Shown: positions 12,901 to 24,166 of the stretch, one piece after another
Layout: each line of letters begins with the position of its first letter
Position numbering within the stretch: position 1 is the first letter of the stretch
From: Brachionus koreanus
Taxonomy: Eukaryota > Rotifera > Eurotatoria > Ploima > Brachionidae
DNA length: 64,000 nt
Direction of reading: 5' to 3'
Assembly: GCA_016987375.1 (NCBI GenBank)
Contig: PJRA01000195.1
Span: 167,813 to 231,812 of the forward strand
Translations under genes and position numbers: made by a program
The notes under the pieces: generated by a model
Seen by the model: only the letters and a program-made list of their open reading frames with translations
What the model was told of the DNA's origin: nothing
Database searches by the model: none

Positions 12901-15900
12901 CTAAAATTTCAAAAGATTTTTTTAAAATTTTAATTTAAAAAAAAAGCACGGTCATGAAAGTCGAAAAGTGTTAATAGACAATCTAAAAAAATATGAAAAT
13001 CTTGTAATTAAATTATTATTAAATTTTATTTCTTTTTTGTTAATTTATAACATTTTTAATTGTTAAGATTCGTTCTGCAGTACAATCTATTATGCTCTAT
13101 TCGAGTACTGGACCAAAAAACTCAGATCTTACCAGCAAAAATAAAACCAATAATGAGCGAAAAAAATCAATTAGTAAATTTTAAAATTTTTTATTATTAA
13201 AAAACATAGAAACAAAATAATTTTAATTCAAAAATAACTAATTTTTCTCTGATAACTTTCTATGAACTAAATATCAAATTATTTTTTATTATTTTACATG
13301 CTTATTTTCAATTATAAATATTGATTATCTAATGAAGGTTCGGTGGCTTCCGGTGTAATAACCAAACGGACTATTTTCAAAAAATCAGAGATTGAATATG
13401 CCCATTTTGTGCACTCGTTGAATTTGATAAAAAAAATTTTGTGCTTTAAAAATGGCAGGAAATTATTTCCCATAAAATTGTCTAATAGAGAAAGTAAACG
13501 TTTTATGCATAAATTTATTTCAACCTTTTAGTTTTATTAATTATTAAAGTTGGCATCAAAGATCTATTAATAGTGATTATTCAACTGATATTTGACACAG
13601 CTTCAAATCTAACATTGAATGGTAAACTAAAAAAAAAATTACATAAAAAATACAATTGTCTTTAACTGAATAAAAAAGAATTTTCGCCATCTAAATTTGC
13701 CTATGATTTACTGATTGATCTGTGTGTATCCGAAGACACTTGCAATGCATGTCTTTGTAACGAAGAAGTGATTGATTATCTCTTAAAGCCTATAAAATCA
13801 ATAATTCAGTCTTCAGAATCAAATCAGCAACAACCTTCGACTTATGATGAAAGCTGTATGCTTTTAATTGCCAATGTACTATCCAAATTGGCTTCAACTG
13901 AAAACGGTCATCGCCAATTGCTCTTCAATAATACAACTAAACAAAATTTTCTCTCAAATTTAAGCAAGTAATTATTTATCTTCTTTTTTCTCAATTCATA
14001 TTTTCAATTTCGACTTAAAACTATTTAGATATTTTGCGCTGATCACCTCTAACTTTCACCTCTCTGATAATCCATTCATTGATGGTCAATTTTTCACCTG
14101 TTCACTACCCAAGTTTTAGAATATCTTCTTAATATAAATAATTATAAACTTGACCACTTTGACTTAGGTCAAAACAAATATTTTGATCAAAAAAAATGGA
14201 AGCATTTAAATTTTTTGTCTGACTTTTTAAATAAATTTTAATGTTTTTTCTTATTCTAATAACTAACTTTTATTTTTAATGCTGAAATTTAAGACTGGAT
14301 TTTAGATTTAAGATTAATTTCTGAAATTGATTAAAAAAAAAGGCATTGTGAATTTTGGAACAAAAAACAAAAACAAAAATTTAAAATTAAAATAGCTTTT
14401 TTTCTAAGAGCCTTAAAGCCGTTCTGCAAAATATATCAGCTTATACAAGGTATGTATCACCCAAATTTAGTTCATGCAAAAACTGTGCTAATTAATTTTA
14501 ATATTTTTTAATTCATACATAATTTTCTGTGATTTCTTTTTTCACTTAATTTTTTTTTTTGGTTTTACGTTATTGGATTGATCACAGATAAATATTTAAA
14601 AAAATAACCGCTTTTTTATTATTTTACCGCCTTTTATACACTGAAAAAACAATCTTTGTGTTAACAAATAAAAAAATTTCTTAACTTTTGCAACATACTG
14701 TATAATTTTTGCACAATTGCAGAGTTTTTATACAGACTAAAATTGGGTGATACATACCTTGTATTAGCTGATACATTTTGCAGAACGGTTTTTAGTCTCA
14801 GAAAAAAAGTTATTTTAATTTTAAATTTTTGTTTTTGTTTTTTGTTCCAAAATTCACAATGCCAAAAAAAATGTTCTTTTGAAGCTCTAACCCTCTTTTA
14901 TTTTTTGGCAGAGCTAGTTAAATCTTGAATGAATTTTGTCATCATATTTAAAGTAATGAATGAAGAGCTTATAGTTTTTTCTTTTAAATAAAGAATTTTT
15001 CATTTCTAATTTCGTGATCTTTATTTAAACGTTGAATTTTTTATTTGTTTCAACAATAACAATAATAAAAAATGGTAAGTGGGGACTTCGTCCCCCCTCC
15101 TTATCAGTTAATACAGTTTGCACAACGATTTTTGGACCCTTAGAAAAAAAGTTATTTTAATTTAGAATTTTTGTTTTTGTTTTTTGTTCCAAAATTCACA
15201 GTGCCGTTTTTTTCTTTATGCAAAACAGATTTTAATTACATCGAATATAAAATGATTAATAATCATTAAAATTTAACTTGTGAAATTTTTTAGGATTTTT
15301 AATTTCTAAAGAAAAAGTCTTAGTTTTTAAAAAAAAAATAAAAATGAATTTAAAATTTAAAATTTTTCTATTTTATATATTATAAATATAGTTGTGAATA
15401 AATAACTTTATAATTAAATGTCAAAAATTGTTTTTTTGAATTTTAATCGTTAAAAATAATTATAGACAGTTAAATTTAATAGCATCATCAATTATTATGC
15501 TATTAAATTTAACGATTAAAATGTATAAATAATATCTTGAAAACGAATTTTACGAATGAAGAAAAAGCTCAGTATTTATTCAATAAAGGAGTCATATTAG
15601 AACAGCAAAGTAGACACTTTGAAGCAATAAAATTTTACCGAATGTCAATGCAACTTGATGCTGTCATTCTTATTCTAAAATTCAAAAATTTTGATTAACT
15701 TAGAATTTTAAAATTCTGATTTTAAAAGAATATACTCAATTTGAGAATATGGCTTTTAATTAAATAGCATTTTTCGGGAGTTAAATTTTGCGCTATTAAT
15801 TTAATTTTTTAAAAATTAAGAATCTTATAGCACTTTTTTATCTATTATCCATACAATCAATTAATATTTTTTAAATGATATTTAATGTTTTGGCGCCTTT

Positions 15901-18900
15901 TTTGAACCAATTTGAAAACTTTTAATCAAAAAAGACTGTTGCTATGTTTATTTAATTGTTTAACAGAAATAAACTAATTCCTCCTAACCTCATATACAAA
16001 TCTTTTAACATGACGAAGATTTTTTTCCAGTACAACCATTGTAAAAAAAAAAAGTATTTTATAAATATAGTTGTGAACAATAATAAAAAATTGTCATTGT
16101 AGTAGTTTTTTTTTTAAATTTAATAATTCAAAATTTTTTTTATCAATTACTGAGATAAAAAATAAAAAAAAATTAAAAAAAAGCCATTTGAAAATATGTA
16201 AAAATAAGTTATCAAAAATAGTTTATTTAAAAAATTGACCGTAAGCTGTTATAATGGGACGTCTAAGTGCGCCACTACTTGGAAGCTCTAGTTTCCCACA
16301 TCATTTATATTTCTAAAATTACTACTTAACTTTTTTATCAATTTAGAAATTCAGCGGCACATATTATATCAAATTTTGTGCAAAAGGCTCTTAAAAATCA
16401 GCTCCAATATTCATTGACGAATGCTGAAATCAGCGAATATTTGTACATAGTTCGTCTACTTTACTCAAAGTGCCAAGGAGAATTTTTGATCAAAGACTAT
16501 GCCTTGAACAAATTGATAAGTGACACATGGCGTTCGGTAATACTTAAAATAATTTAAAAATAAAATTTTCTCTCATTTTTAATAAAAATTAATGTTAATT
16601 TTAAATAGCTAGTTGTTGAAAAATCAGTAAATGAAACACCTAGAATATTTGAAGAGAAGCAAAACAGTGCTGTATTATCATGGTCCGATTCATTGCTGGA
16701 TAATTTGTTGAACATGGCGTCTACTCCCAAGGGTGTTTTTTACCTAAACGAAACTGAACTTTTAAGCCAAGTAACCAACTATTTGAATAAACGCTACAGA
16801 TCCAAAATACAAGTGGGAAAATACGAAAAATTCGGCTACGGATTTTTAATCTCACAGCTAGCAAATACACCAAGTGGTTGTTACTATTTGAGCGAGGCCC
16901 AAATAATTCAGTCCATAATTGAGGACATATGGATGGAGCTTGAATTTGGTACCGACGATTTTATGAGTGCATTTCCAAGAGCTTATTCAGTAGAACCGAT
17001 AGACCGCGAAGTATACAAACCAATGCTTTTCTTGGTCAACATTTTGTCCTCGTTTTCAGCTATCTACGAGTTTCTAGCCGATGTATTTGCCACGCCAAGG
17101 TCTTTCTATGGCAGCAGAGACTTTCCCAAAGGCCTCATTAGCCTTCTAGAGAGAGTCACTTTTTTGGATAAAAAATCAAAAATCTCAAGCTTGTGCAATT
17201 TTGAGCAGTCTCATATTTTTGGTCTAAAATTGATCAGTATCCTACAATGCGATCTAGATATTCTTCTTTTAATTGAAGTTCAGTATGATTTGAATAAAAT
17301 ACTGCTCAATCTTCAAAAATCAAACAGATCCATAGCATGCCAGAGTGAAGAAGGCGAGGTAAGCTCAAGTCGAGAGGAGAACGATGCGTTTGATCAGTGG
17401 GAAAATTTGGATGATAATATCGAGAGTAATGGCATTATTATCGATGCTTTGTCGGTTGAAAGAAATTTTGTGCTGGTAAACTCGAATGTAATAGGAGGAC
17501 CGAGTGAAAAAACCTTGCCAACCAAGATTGTCACAGAATCGGTAGGATGAGAAGAAATTTTATTTAAAAATAAATTAATTTAATTCCAATTTAAATAGAA
17601 AAATTTTGACTATGATTTTCCCCTGTTTGATAAACTACCAGTGCCAAGTTTTTACATTAAAAAGCCAATATACCAAAATACACCAAGTAAACATATATTA
17701 AATTTAATTTGATTATAAATTTTTAACTATGATCTTTTTAGATGTTGAATTCGAAAATTTTATCAAAAATTTTAATTATAAAGATATTTCAAAAAGTGAA
17801 GAGACTCAGTTGAGATGGAAGTCAGACTTTCAAAATTTGTATCTAGAAAGCTTAAAAGAATCGAATACAAATGTGAACATAATGTCGGATGCTTTGTCAA
17901 AATTTGTAAAAATAATGCTCAAATTGGATGCCAATAACTTGATTAGTCTGATAGAGCCATCAACAAACATTGAAGTAATAAAGACAAAACATGTGAAAAA
18001 ACAGCCTAATTTGTCTCAATTGAATTTTCTTGGTGTCGAAAAAACAATTCAGTAAATTTAGATTTTCTTGTTTTGTCGCAAAAAAATATAAAAATATTTT
18101 CAAAAAAAGGTACGCTCAATTGATTAAAAGAACGGACAAATTTTCTAAAGAGGATTTGTTTAAAAACTTGACTGATCTAATTAAGTTAACTAAAGCCTTA
18201 TTAAAATTAAGCAATTCAAAATCCAACAATTTACAATCAAAGCAAGAGAGTTATTTAAGTAAGATTCAACTTTTTTTGGCAAAATTAAAATAATTTTACA
18301 CTTTTACATTTTCATATTTTTAGATTTTGTTGTGCAATTTTTTAGAAAACTAAAAAAACACTCTCAAATTATTTGGTAAACAAAAATAAAATTAAAAATT
18401 TTCTAAAATAATGCACAAAAAATCTAAAAATATGAAAATTTAAAAATATAAAATTATTTTCATTTTGCCCTTTTTTTGATTATTTGAAACTGTTTTTAAA
18501 TTAAAAATATAAAAGCCTAAAAGGATACATTGTGTTTAAGTTTTTTTTTACCTCGACTATCTAATTCAGATTTGAGCGTTTAATAGTTAAAGAATTGTTT
18601 GTTGTTGGCAAAATGAAAATAATTCAAAAATAATAATTTACATTTTTACATTTTCAAATTTTTAGATTTCAAGTGCAATTTTTCATAAAACTAAAAAATT
18701 TCTTAAATAAATATTGCACAAAAAATAAAAAAAATATGAAAATGTAGCAATGTAAAATTATCTTCATTTTGCCTAGTTGTTGGGCCTTCAGGTCAAGTTT
18801 ATCTAAATATCTTTTATTCTCAAATATAGTATTATATGAATCTTGTTAATTCGTTCAAATTTAAAACTAAATCTCAAACCTAATAGTTTTTAAAGTAAGA

Positions 18901-20555
18901 GTAGTAGTATTAGTTAGTAAATAATGCTGTAAGGATACAATCGAAAGGATGTGCGCCAAGAGACACCTTGTTTTAACAGCCTCAGTTTAGATTTTGTCTA
19001 AACCCAACTTGCCTATCAATGCTGTAATGTTTTAGTTTAGGGTAATAAAATAAAACAACGTGTTTGTAACTGTTAAAATAAGTTTTTATTAATCTTAAAA
19101 TGAATAAATGAAAGTGGCCACTCTGGACCCAAAGTTAGCATAAGCTTAATTGAGAGTAAACAAAAAGGAAATTTATACAAGAACAATTAAGAATAAATAA
19201 AATAACAATTTGCATGAATTATATATTATATATAAGATGTTCCAAAACAGCAAACATCTAATTTTAACTTAGGTGCGGTTTGTTGTAAGTAGCAAACAAC
19301 AAACAACTGCTGAAATCAAACAACTAGAGATTATACACTAAGTTTATATTAGTTTAGCTTGGTATCTCTATTTGTTTGTATATGTGTTTAAGTGTATCTA
19401 AAACCCAACGGCAATTTAATTGTCTGTAGGTATTAGGACACTACAAATGCTTTTCTTAAATATGTTTGTATTTGTAATGCTTCGAGTTGCTTTGAACCTT
19501 TTCAAGGATTTCGCTGCCACTGCGCTTGTATGGATACCAAGCCCTTACTGCAAATTAAAGATGGGATCAAACGAAAGACCTGAAAAGCAAATTAACAAGG
19601 CTTTTTGTGAAGTATTTAAAAGTGTTTTTTATCCTGTAAGCTGCAGTCATTGCTCGTGCAGTTGCTCATTCTGATTTTTCACTTAATTATAAGTCACTGG
19701 TGATAAAAATGCCAAGATAGCGTTCTTTTCAGCTAGTGGAAAGTGTTTACCGTAATATGATTAAAAAAGAACTGGCTTATAAGGGTTCAAGTATTAACAC
19801 AATTATACAAAATATTTTTTTTTTAATTCAAAAAGAATTATTTTGCATTTTTGATTCTTTCAATTACGCCTTTCCCTCTAATTGTTTTTATTGATTTAAT
19901 TTTTTAAGCTTTTTGCCAAGAAGAATCCTATCCAGGCTATGACTGGTTTTTGTCTACAATATTTTTAATGAATAACTGTGACTTGGAATCAAGTTTCAAT
20001 TTTATTTATGATTTTCACTTTTTGCAAATATCATCGTTCTTATGGTCAGCTAGATTGTTTGGCAATGAGTCAACTCTGCCTAATGTTTATGCCAAGAATG
20101 GAATCAGCATTTTGTTGCCTACGATATGTCATTACATAGAGCTAATACTAAAAATTGAATTGCCGTTGATATTTTCGGCATTTCGAATGTCTGGTTTATC
20201 TCCATCACAAATATGCTCGAATTGGCTCAAGCAATGTTTTTGGAATTATTTGGACTGGCCCGAAATAGTAACCTACATATCTATTTGCATTGTTTACGGT
20301 GTTGACTTTCAGGCCTATTTTTGTGTTTCAATTCTCAAGCATTTAAATGAAAAGTCGAATTTTGAGAACACCAGTTCAGTGTGTTGCAATCAAAATATTG
20401 TACAGCATCACACAAATCGAGATTTGCAAATATACTTAAAAGAAAATCAAATAGAAAATTTTAAAATTGATAATTACATTGACTTTATGTTTGATTTAGA
20501 AAAAAAATACCGAAAATATATTCTTGAAGACATAAAAAAAACTTTTTCAAATTAA
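9966..20555 (+). CDS. TBC1D32: TBC1D32 / Broad-minded, cilium and Hedgehog-pathway protein
   Basis: Protein with HEAT-like repeats and a degenerate C-terminal TBC domain, needed for cilium assembly and Hedgehog signalling in vertebrates. Exons: 9966-10685, 10746-10928, 12698-12895, 12947-13003, 13068-13173, 13338-13493, 13550-13621, 13679-13967, 14029-14112, 16347-16536, 16609-17541, 17599-17686, 17742-18051, 18110-18258 and 19909-20555, with the stop at 20553. Frame is kept at every junction, giving 1393 residues against about 1257 in human. Family blocks seen: NLDPNKSDQLRLRAIQQLL (exon 1), RYPDSF (exon 3), GRKLFPIKLS (exon 6), STPKG, EKFGYG and SVERNF (exon 11), and FSAFRMSGLSPSQIC with CFWNYLDW in the TBC region (last exon). 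The donor of exon 9 (GTTTTA at 14113) is weak, so that exon end is the least certain. Introns 2, 9 and 14 exceed 1.5 kb. Confidence 0.93.
10929..12697. other. TBC1D32 intron 2 (1.77 kb), no gene seen
   Basis: AT-rich intron. The minus strand near 12280-12460 has somewhat more codon-like composition (Lys/Glu/Asn-rich) but carries stops and I recognise no family. Confidence 0.6.
14342..14863. mobile_element. Palindromic non-autonomous element, family A, copy 1 (TBC1D32 intron 9)
   Basis: Long terminal inverted repeats of about 140 bases, roughly 90 percent alike by eye, around a 240-base AT-rich centre. The left end is GGCATTGTGAATTTTGGAAC and the right end is its exact inverse ending CAATGCC. 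Both arms carry the inner block GTTCTGCAAAAT.TATCAGC. The flanks are A runs, so a target duplication cannot be read. There is no transposase inside. Confidence 0.85.
15081..15095. other. GC-rich hairpin with TTC loop
   Basis: GGGGACTTCGTCCCC forms a perfect 6-bp stem with a TTC loop in an otherwise AT-rich intron. A similar hairpin is at 21934-21946 next to the mariner relic. The function is unknown. Confidence 0.5.
15102..15205. mobile_element. Solo right arm of family A element
   Basis: Matches the right arm of the element at 14342-14863 (TTTTTGTTCCAAAATTCACA, then GTGCC). No left arm is seen nearby. Confidence 0.7.
18278..18469. repeat. Family D palindromic repeat, copy 2 (TBC1D32 intron 14)
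   Basis: Inverted arms GGCAAAATTAAAATAATTTT...AAAATTATTTTCATTTTGCC, with the inner block TTACATTTTCATATTTTTAG. It starts 19 bases after the exon 14 donor. Confidence 0.8.
18607..18773. repeat. Family D palindromic repeat, copy 3 (TBC1D32 intron 14)
   Basis: Arms GGCAAAATGAAAATAATTC...AAATTATCTTCATTTTGCC. Its sequence is close to copies 1 and 2, giving three copies of the same MITE-like unit in this window plus a fragment at 25982. Confidence 0.8.
19460..19673 (-). pseudogene. LINE reverse-transcriptase remnant (thumb region)
   Basis: On the minus strand, an interrupted frame reads TKSLVNLLFRS, then FAVRAWYPYKRSGSEILEKV. This resembles the KSLVRPHLEYAVQ.WSP...ILEKVQ block that follows the catalytic core in CR1/Jockey-like LINEs. 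It has in-frame stops and lies inside TBC1D32 intron 14. Confidence 0.65.
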
Positions 20556-21187
20556 AATTTAAACTTTTTTCTCAATGATTGTAAACTTTTTTTTGATTAC
20601 TTAAATAAAAAATTTGTAAATAATTCTAAAATAATTCAACAATATTTTTTAAAGAATCAATCAAGCTAATTTAAAAAGGTTCATTTGTTTAAAAAAATTT
20701 TAGGAACAAAAGCCATTCTTAAAAAAAATCTAAATTAAAATATAATTTTATTTAATTTTAATTAAAAAAACAATACATTTGTTCAATCTTTAGAAATTTA
20801 GAGAAAAAATGACTTGTAAATAAATAAGATTTTAGCATTATATAATCAATAATTAAAGATTTTTTAAGATATTTTTTTCTCTAAATTCAATCGAGACTGA
20901 ACGAATATTTTTGACAAAAAAATATCAGACTGTTTCATGAACCATTGAATAGATACAAAAATAACAAAAAGCAACTGAATTTTTACTTAATAAAGTAAAA
21001 ATTTCTATCATTAGAGTTAATATAAAAATTTCAAATTTAGTAAGTGCTTGAAAATTAATTTTTCTAAAAATTAAATAATTAATGGTTAATTTTTAAAAAG
21101 TGCTTTCAAAATTATAGTTTTACCAAATTAAAATTTTATAACTAAAAATTTGAGAAAAAGTTAAAATTTCTTGTTATAATTCTAGAT

Positions 21188-21600
21188 CCTAAATTAAGTC
21201 TAAGACTAACAAGTGGATCTATTTTAAAAATTTATGATAACAGAAATCAATCGTTAGACCCAGCTCAACCGATCTTAAAAAGAGGATGCCTTGATAAAAA
21301 GGCGACGTTACGTATTTGATGGAATTTCCAAGAGGTAATACACTTTAGGCTATTTCCAGATGGTGGTGCTATAAATGTAAAACTTTATTCTGAACAATCA
21401 AAATGAATGTGTGCTTCACTTCAAGAAAAATATACTTCTTTAATCAGCCGAAAGATGTTTATTTCTTCAAAATAACACTATACCTCATGGAGTTTGAAGA
21501 AAAATTGCAAAAATAGAAGAACTGGAAGAGGTCGAGCTTTTTCCTTATTTTGCAAGAAGAATGGAATACTCGTTGATAGATGGCTAAAGACTAAAGAGCA
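21188..21600 (+). pseudogene. Decayed mariner-type transposase
   Basis: The plus-strand frame reads LDPAQPILKR, then DKKATLRI, stop, WNFQ.VIHFRLFPDGGAINV and KLYSEQ, then LQEKYTSLISRK. This follows the order of the mariner catalytic domain: PGQP, KKVML, WWD..GVI..ELLP..TIN..LY..Q, then RP.L..RKGV. At least three in-frame stops and later frame changes make it non-functional. No intact inverted terminal repeats were found. Confidence 0.75.
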
Positions 21601-21933
21601 AAAAAAGTTTATATTTAGAAAACGCAAAATATTGCTTGTTTATTATTGATAAATAGAAAAAAGTTATAAAAATGAAATTTTTTTTTCAATTTTCCACTAT
21701 GGTTGATCAAACTGAAAAGCGGCTTTTTTAAGACACCTACCTCACTCTAAATAATTGGAATTAGAACAAATTATGTATCAATCGATAGCTTTCAATAAGC
21801 GGAATCTAATGATATCTAATGCTGACACATTTTTTGCCTTATGATTAAAATATGCTTATAAAATATTGTATTTAAAGCAATATTTTGAAGTCAAAGCAAA
21901 ATAAATTAAGAATACTTTAGATTTAGGGTAGGA

Positions 21934-21946
21934 GGGCCTTCGGCCC
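21934..21946. other. GC-rich hairpin with TTC loop
   Basis: GGGCCTTCGGCCC is a 5-bp GC stem with a TTC loop, resembling the hairpin at 15081-15095. The role is unknown. Confidence 0.45.
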
Positions 21947-22693
21947 GACACAACAGAGTCTAGTCAAACTTTTTAAATTGAAAAAAATTATAATCATTCA
22001 GACTTGTGTGCTGATTTATAGCTTTAATTACACTAATTTAAAAAAAAAAAAAACAACATTTATTTAATTTAGAATTTTATTTTAAATTTTGAATAACCAT
22101 TTTCTAAATTTATGTTACTAAAACAAAAAAAAATAATATAGATAAAAAGGTTTAAGAAAAAATTTACAAAAAAAATTCTATGTCGACACAAATGACAAAT
22201 TAACTTAAAAGTTTGAATCACGTTTGCTGGACAAAGTTTATTGACTCAAAAAACAAATAGTTTTGTAGAATCACATTAAATGTCCATCACTTACTTATTT
22301 AAAAAAAAACCGCAATCTTCTAAATAATAACTAAAAATTTATATATTTAAAAAAAAAATAAAATTCAAAATTTATTTCGCTAATTGGGATAATTTTTAAA
22401 TGTCTTTGTTTTTTAAAAAAATAAATATCTAATCACATTAATTCAAACCTGTTGACAATTGTAGGTGTATGTAAGTCGATGTAGGTAAAAAAAAACGGTT
22501 GAAAAAAAATCACGAGTCTGAATGAAGTTGGACCTTGATGGGAAGAAAAAATTTAGCAACAAAAAAATCTTTTTTAAAAAGAGAAAAAATTTTGTCAATT
22601 TAAAAAAATTAATTAAAAAAAAGAACTAACACAAACAATTAACCCAATAGTAGCCTAAAATAAAAAAATAAAAAACCTGACTAAAACTATCTA

Positions 22694-24166
22694 CTAAGAG
22701 TTTAGTTTTTGATAATTTTTTTTCTTAATTATAGTTAATTTATTGCTAAAATTACTGACAAAATTTACACTCATCTCATTAGATTTAAACGATACTTGTA
22801 AGTTTCTGTTATTAAAATTAAAACCATTCATTGAATGTACAGCAAAGTTGGCCTCTTCAAATGTCTCAAAGACCACAAAACCGAATCCTTTCGATTGTCC
22901 GGTCTTGGTGTTTTTGATCACATTAACACGCTGAATTCTTCCACAATGTGAAAACAACGAAAACAAATCGGACTCATTTGCATGCGGTCCAATTCCATAT
23001 ACATAAATTGTGCTCGATCCATAGCCGAAAGCCATTTTTTTGTCCGAACTATCAAGCAAGTTGGCCGAATTGGCTGCCATGGCATTGTTCATAAAATTCG
23101 AGTTGTGCTGCTGCATTGAAGGATGCATGTGCATGTTAGGATGAGCAAATGCTGGATTGTTGATCATATTTGCATTGGTGGCGCCAGGAGCGCCGCCTAT
23201 CAGGCTTTCAAAGCCCGAATTCTGCACCAGCGGATTCGCATTTGCAAAGTTAGAATAGCCCTGTTGCTGCATCGGATTCATTCCTCCTCCATTCCATCCA
23301 TTGAAACCATTGGCATTGGGACCATTGTTGCTATTGCTATTAATCAATGTGCTACTAAGACCATTAAGAGCCGGATTGGCCCCTCCCAATGGATTATATC
23401 GATTCTGGTGTCCACTATTTCGGTTTGTTTTCATTTTGCCCAGGTTAATTTGAGCATTGCTAATGGCGGTCAGCGACTGAGCTTGCATTGGGTTAAAATT
23501 AGTCTGAAATTGATTTTGAAAGTTGAAATTGTGTCGATTGCCTTGCATTTGGTGCGGAATGTGCCGCTTTTTGGCGCCGTCTTCATCAGCATACTTGACA
23601 AAAATAGGCTCATTGCCACCGTTGGGCGGCATTGTATTGTCTAAATTTTGTATGGCCGTTTGAGCCATTTGTTTAGTGGCCATAATGACAAAGCCAATGC
23701 GTCTACTGTAAGTCGTGTTTTGGTCCCTTAATATTCTCACTTGTATTACTTGGCCGAACTGGGAGAACAAGTCGGCCAGCTGCTGTTCGTCGTAATTCAC
23801 CGGTATGTTTCTAATGTACAAATTTGTGTTCTTGGTCTCTTCGCAGTTGGGTCGAGCATAGGCTACTTTGAGCCGCTTGTGTTCTATTTGAAAGCCGTTT
23901 AGAGTTTCGATCGCTCGCTTGGCGTCCTGTTCGTTCACATACTCGACAAAGCCGTAGCCGAAGCTGTAGCCGGTGTTACGGTCGTACATTAGCTTGCACG
24001 ACTTTACTGGTCCGATATTCGAAAAAATCCTATTGAAGTCGTGTTCTTTAACCGATTGAGGCAAATAGTTCACTATCAGATTGCACGGATTGAATGTGTT
24101 CTGGCCGTTCTTCATTTGGACTTGATTGGTCCCGCCCGATGTATCGATTTTAACATTCACGCTCAT
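22694..24166 (-). CDS. ELAV/Hu-like RNA-binding protein, intronless
   Basis: Neuronal-type RNA-binding protein that binds U-rich elements in mRNA. The start used is the ATG at 24164-24166, since the open frame further upstream begins with TTG. It encodes 490 residues in one exon. Three RRMs show clear RNP2/RNP1 pairs: LIVNYL and GYGFVEYV (about 30-77), LYIRNI and RIGFVIMA (116-163), and IYVYGI with KGFGFVVF (387-433). The spacing RRM1-RRM2-hinge-RRM3 is diagnostic of ELAV. The hinge, about 200-380, is unusually long and rich in Asn, Met, Gly and Gln. After RRM3 there are about 28 extra residues ending in a Lys-rich tail. The lack of introns contrasts with most neighbours and may reflect a retrocopy origin, as suggested for fly elav; that is inference. 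Confidence 0.9.
   Translation of the reverse strand: MSVNVKIDTSGGTNQVQMKNGQNTFNPCNLIVNYLPQSVKEHDFNRIFSNIGPVKSCKLMYDRNTGYSFGYGFVEYVNEQDAKRAIETLNGFQIEHKRLKVAYARPNCEETKNTNLYIRNIPVNYDEQQLADLFSQFGQVIQVRILRDQNTTYSRRIGFVIMATKQMAQTAIQNLDNTMPPNGGNEPIFVKYADEDGAKKRHIPHQMQGNRHNFNFQNQFQTNFNPMQAQSLTAISNAQINLGKMKTNRNSGHQNRYNPLGGANPALNGLSSTLINSNSNNGPNANGFNGWNGGGMNPMQQQGYSNFANANPLVQNSGFESLIGGAPGATNANMINNPAFAHPNMHMHPSMQQHNSNFMNNAMAANSANLLDSSDKKMAFGYGSSTIYVYGIGPHANESDLFSLFSHCGRIQRVNVIKNTKTGQSKGFGFVVFETFEEANFAVHSMNGFNFNNRNLQVSFKSNEMSVNFVSNFSNKLTIIKKKNYQKLNS

Larger units (their letters stand above)
20556..22693. other. Space between convergent TBC1D32 and ELAV-like genes
   Basis: Probably contains both 3' untranslated regions. 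The only recognisable content is the mariner relic at 21188-21600 and the small hairpin at 21934-21946. Confidence 0.6.

Noticed and set aside
19420..19674. 84-codon plus-strand frame in TBC1D32 intron 14
   Set aside because: The opposite strand carries a LINE reverse-transcriptase remnant that explains the codon-like composition.
23123..23644. 173-codon plus-strand frame
   Set aside because: Shadow of the ELAV-like gene's low-complexity hinge on the other strand.
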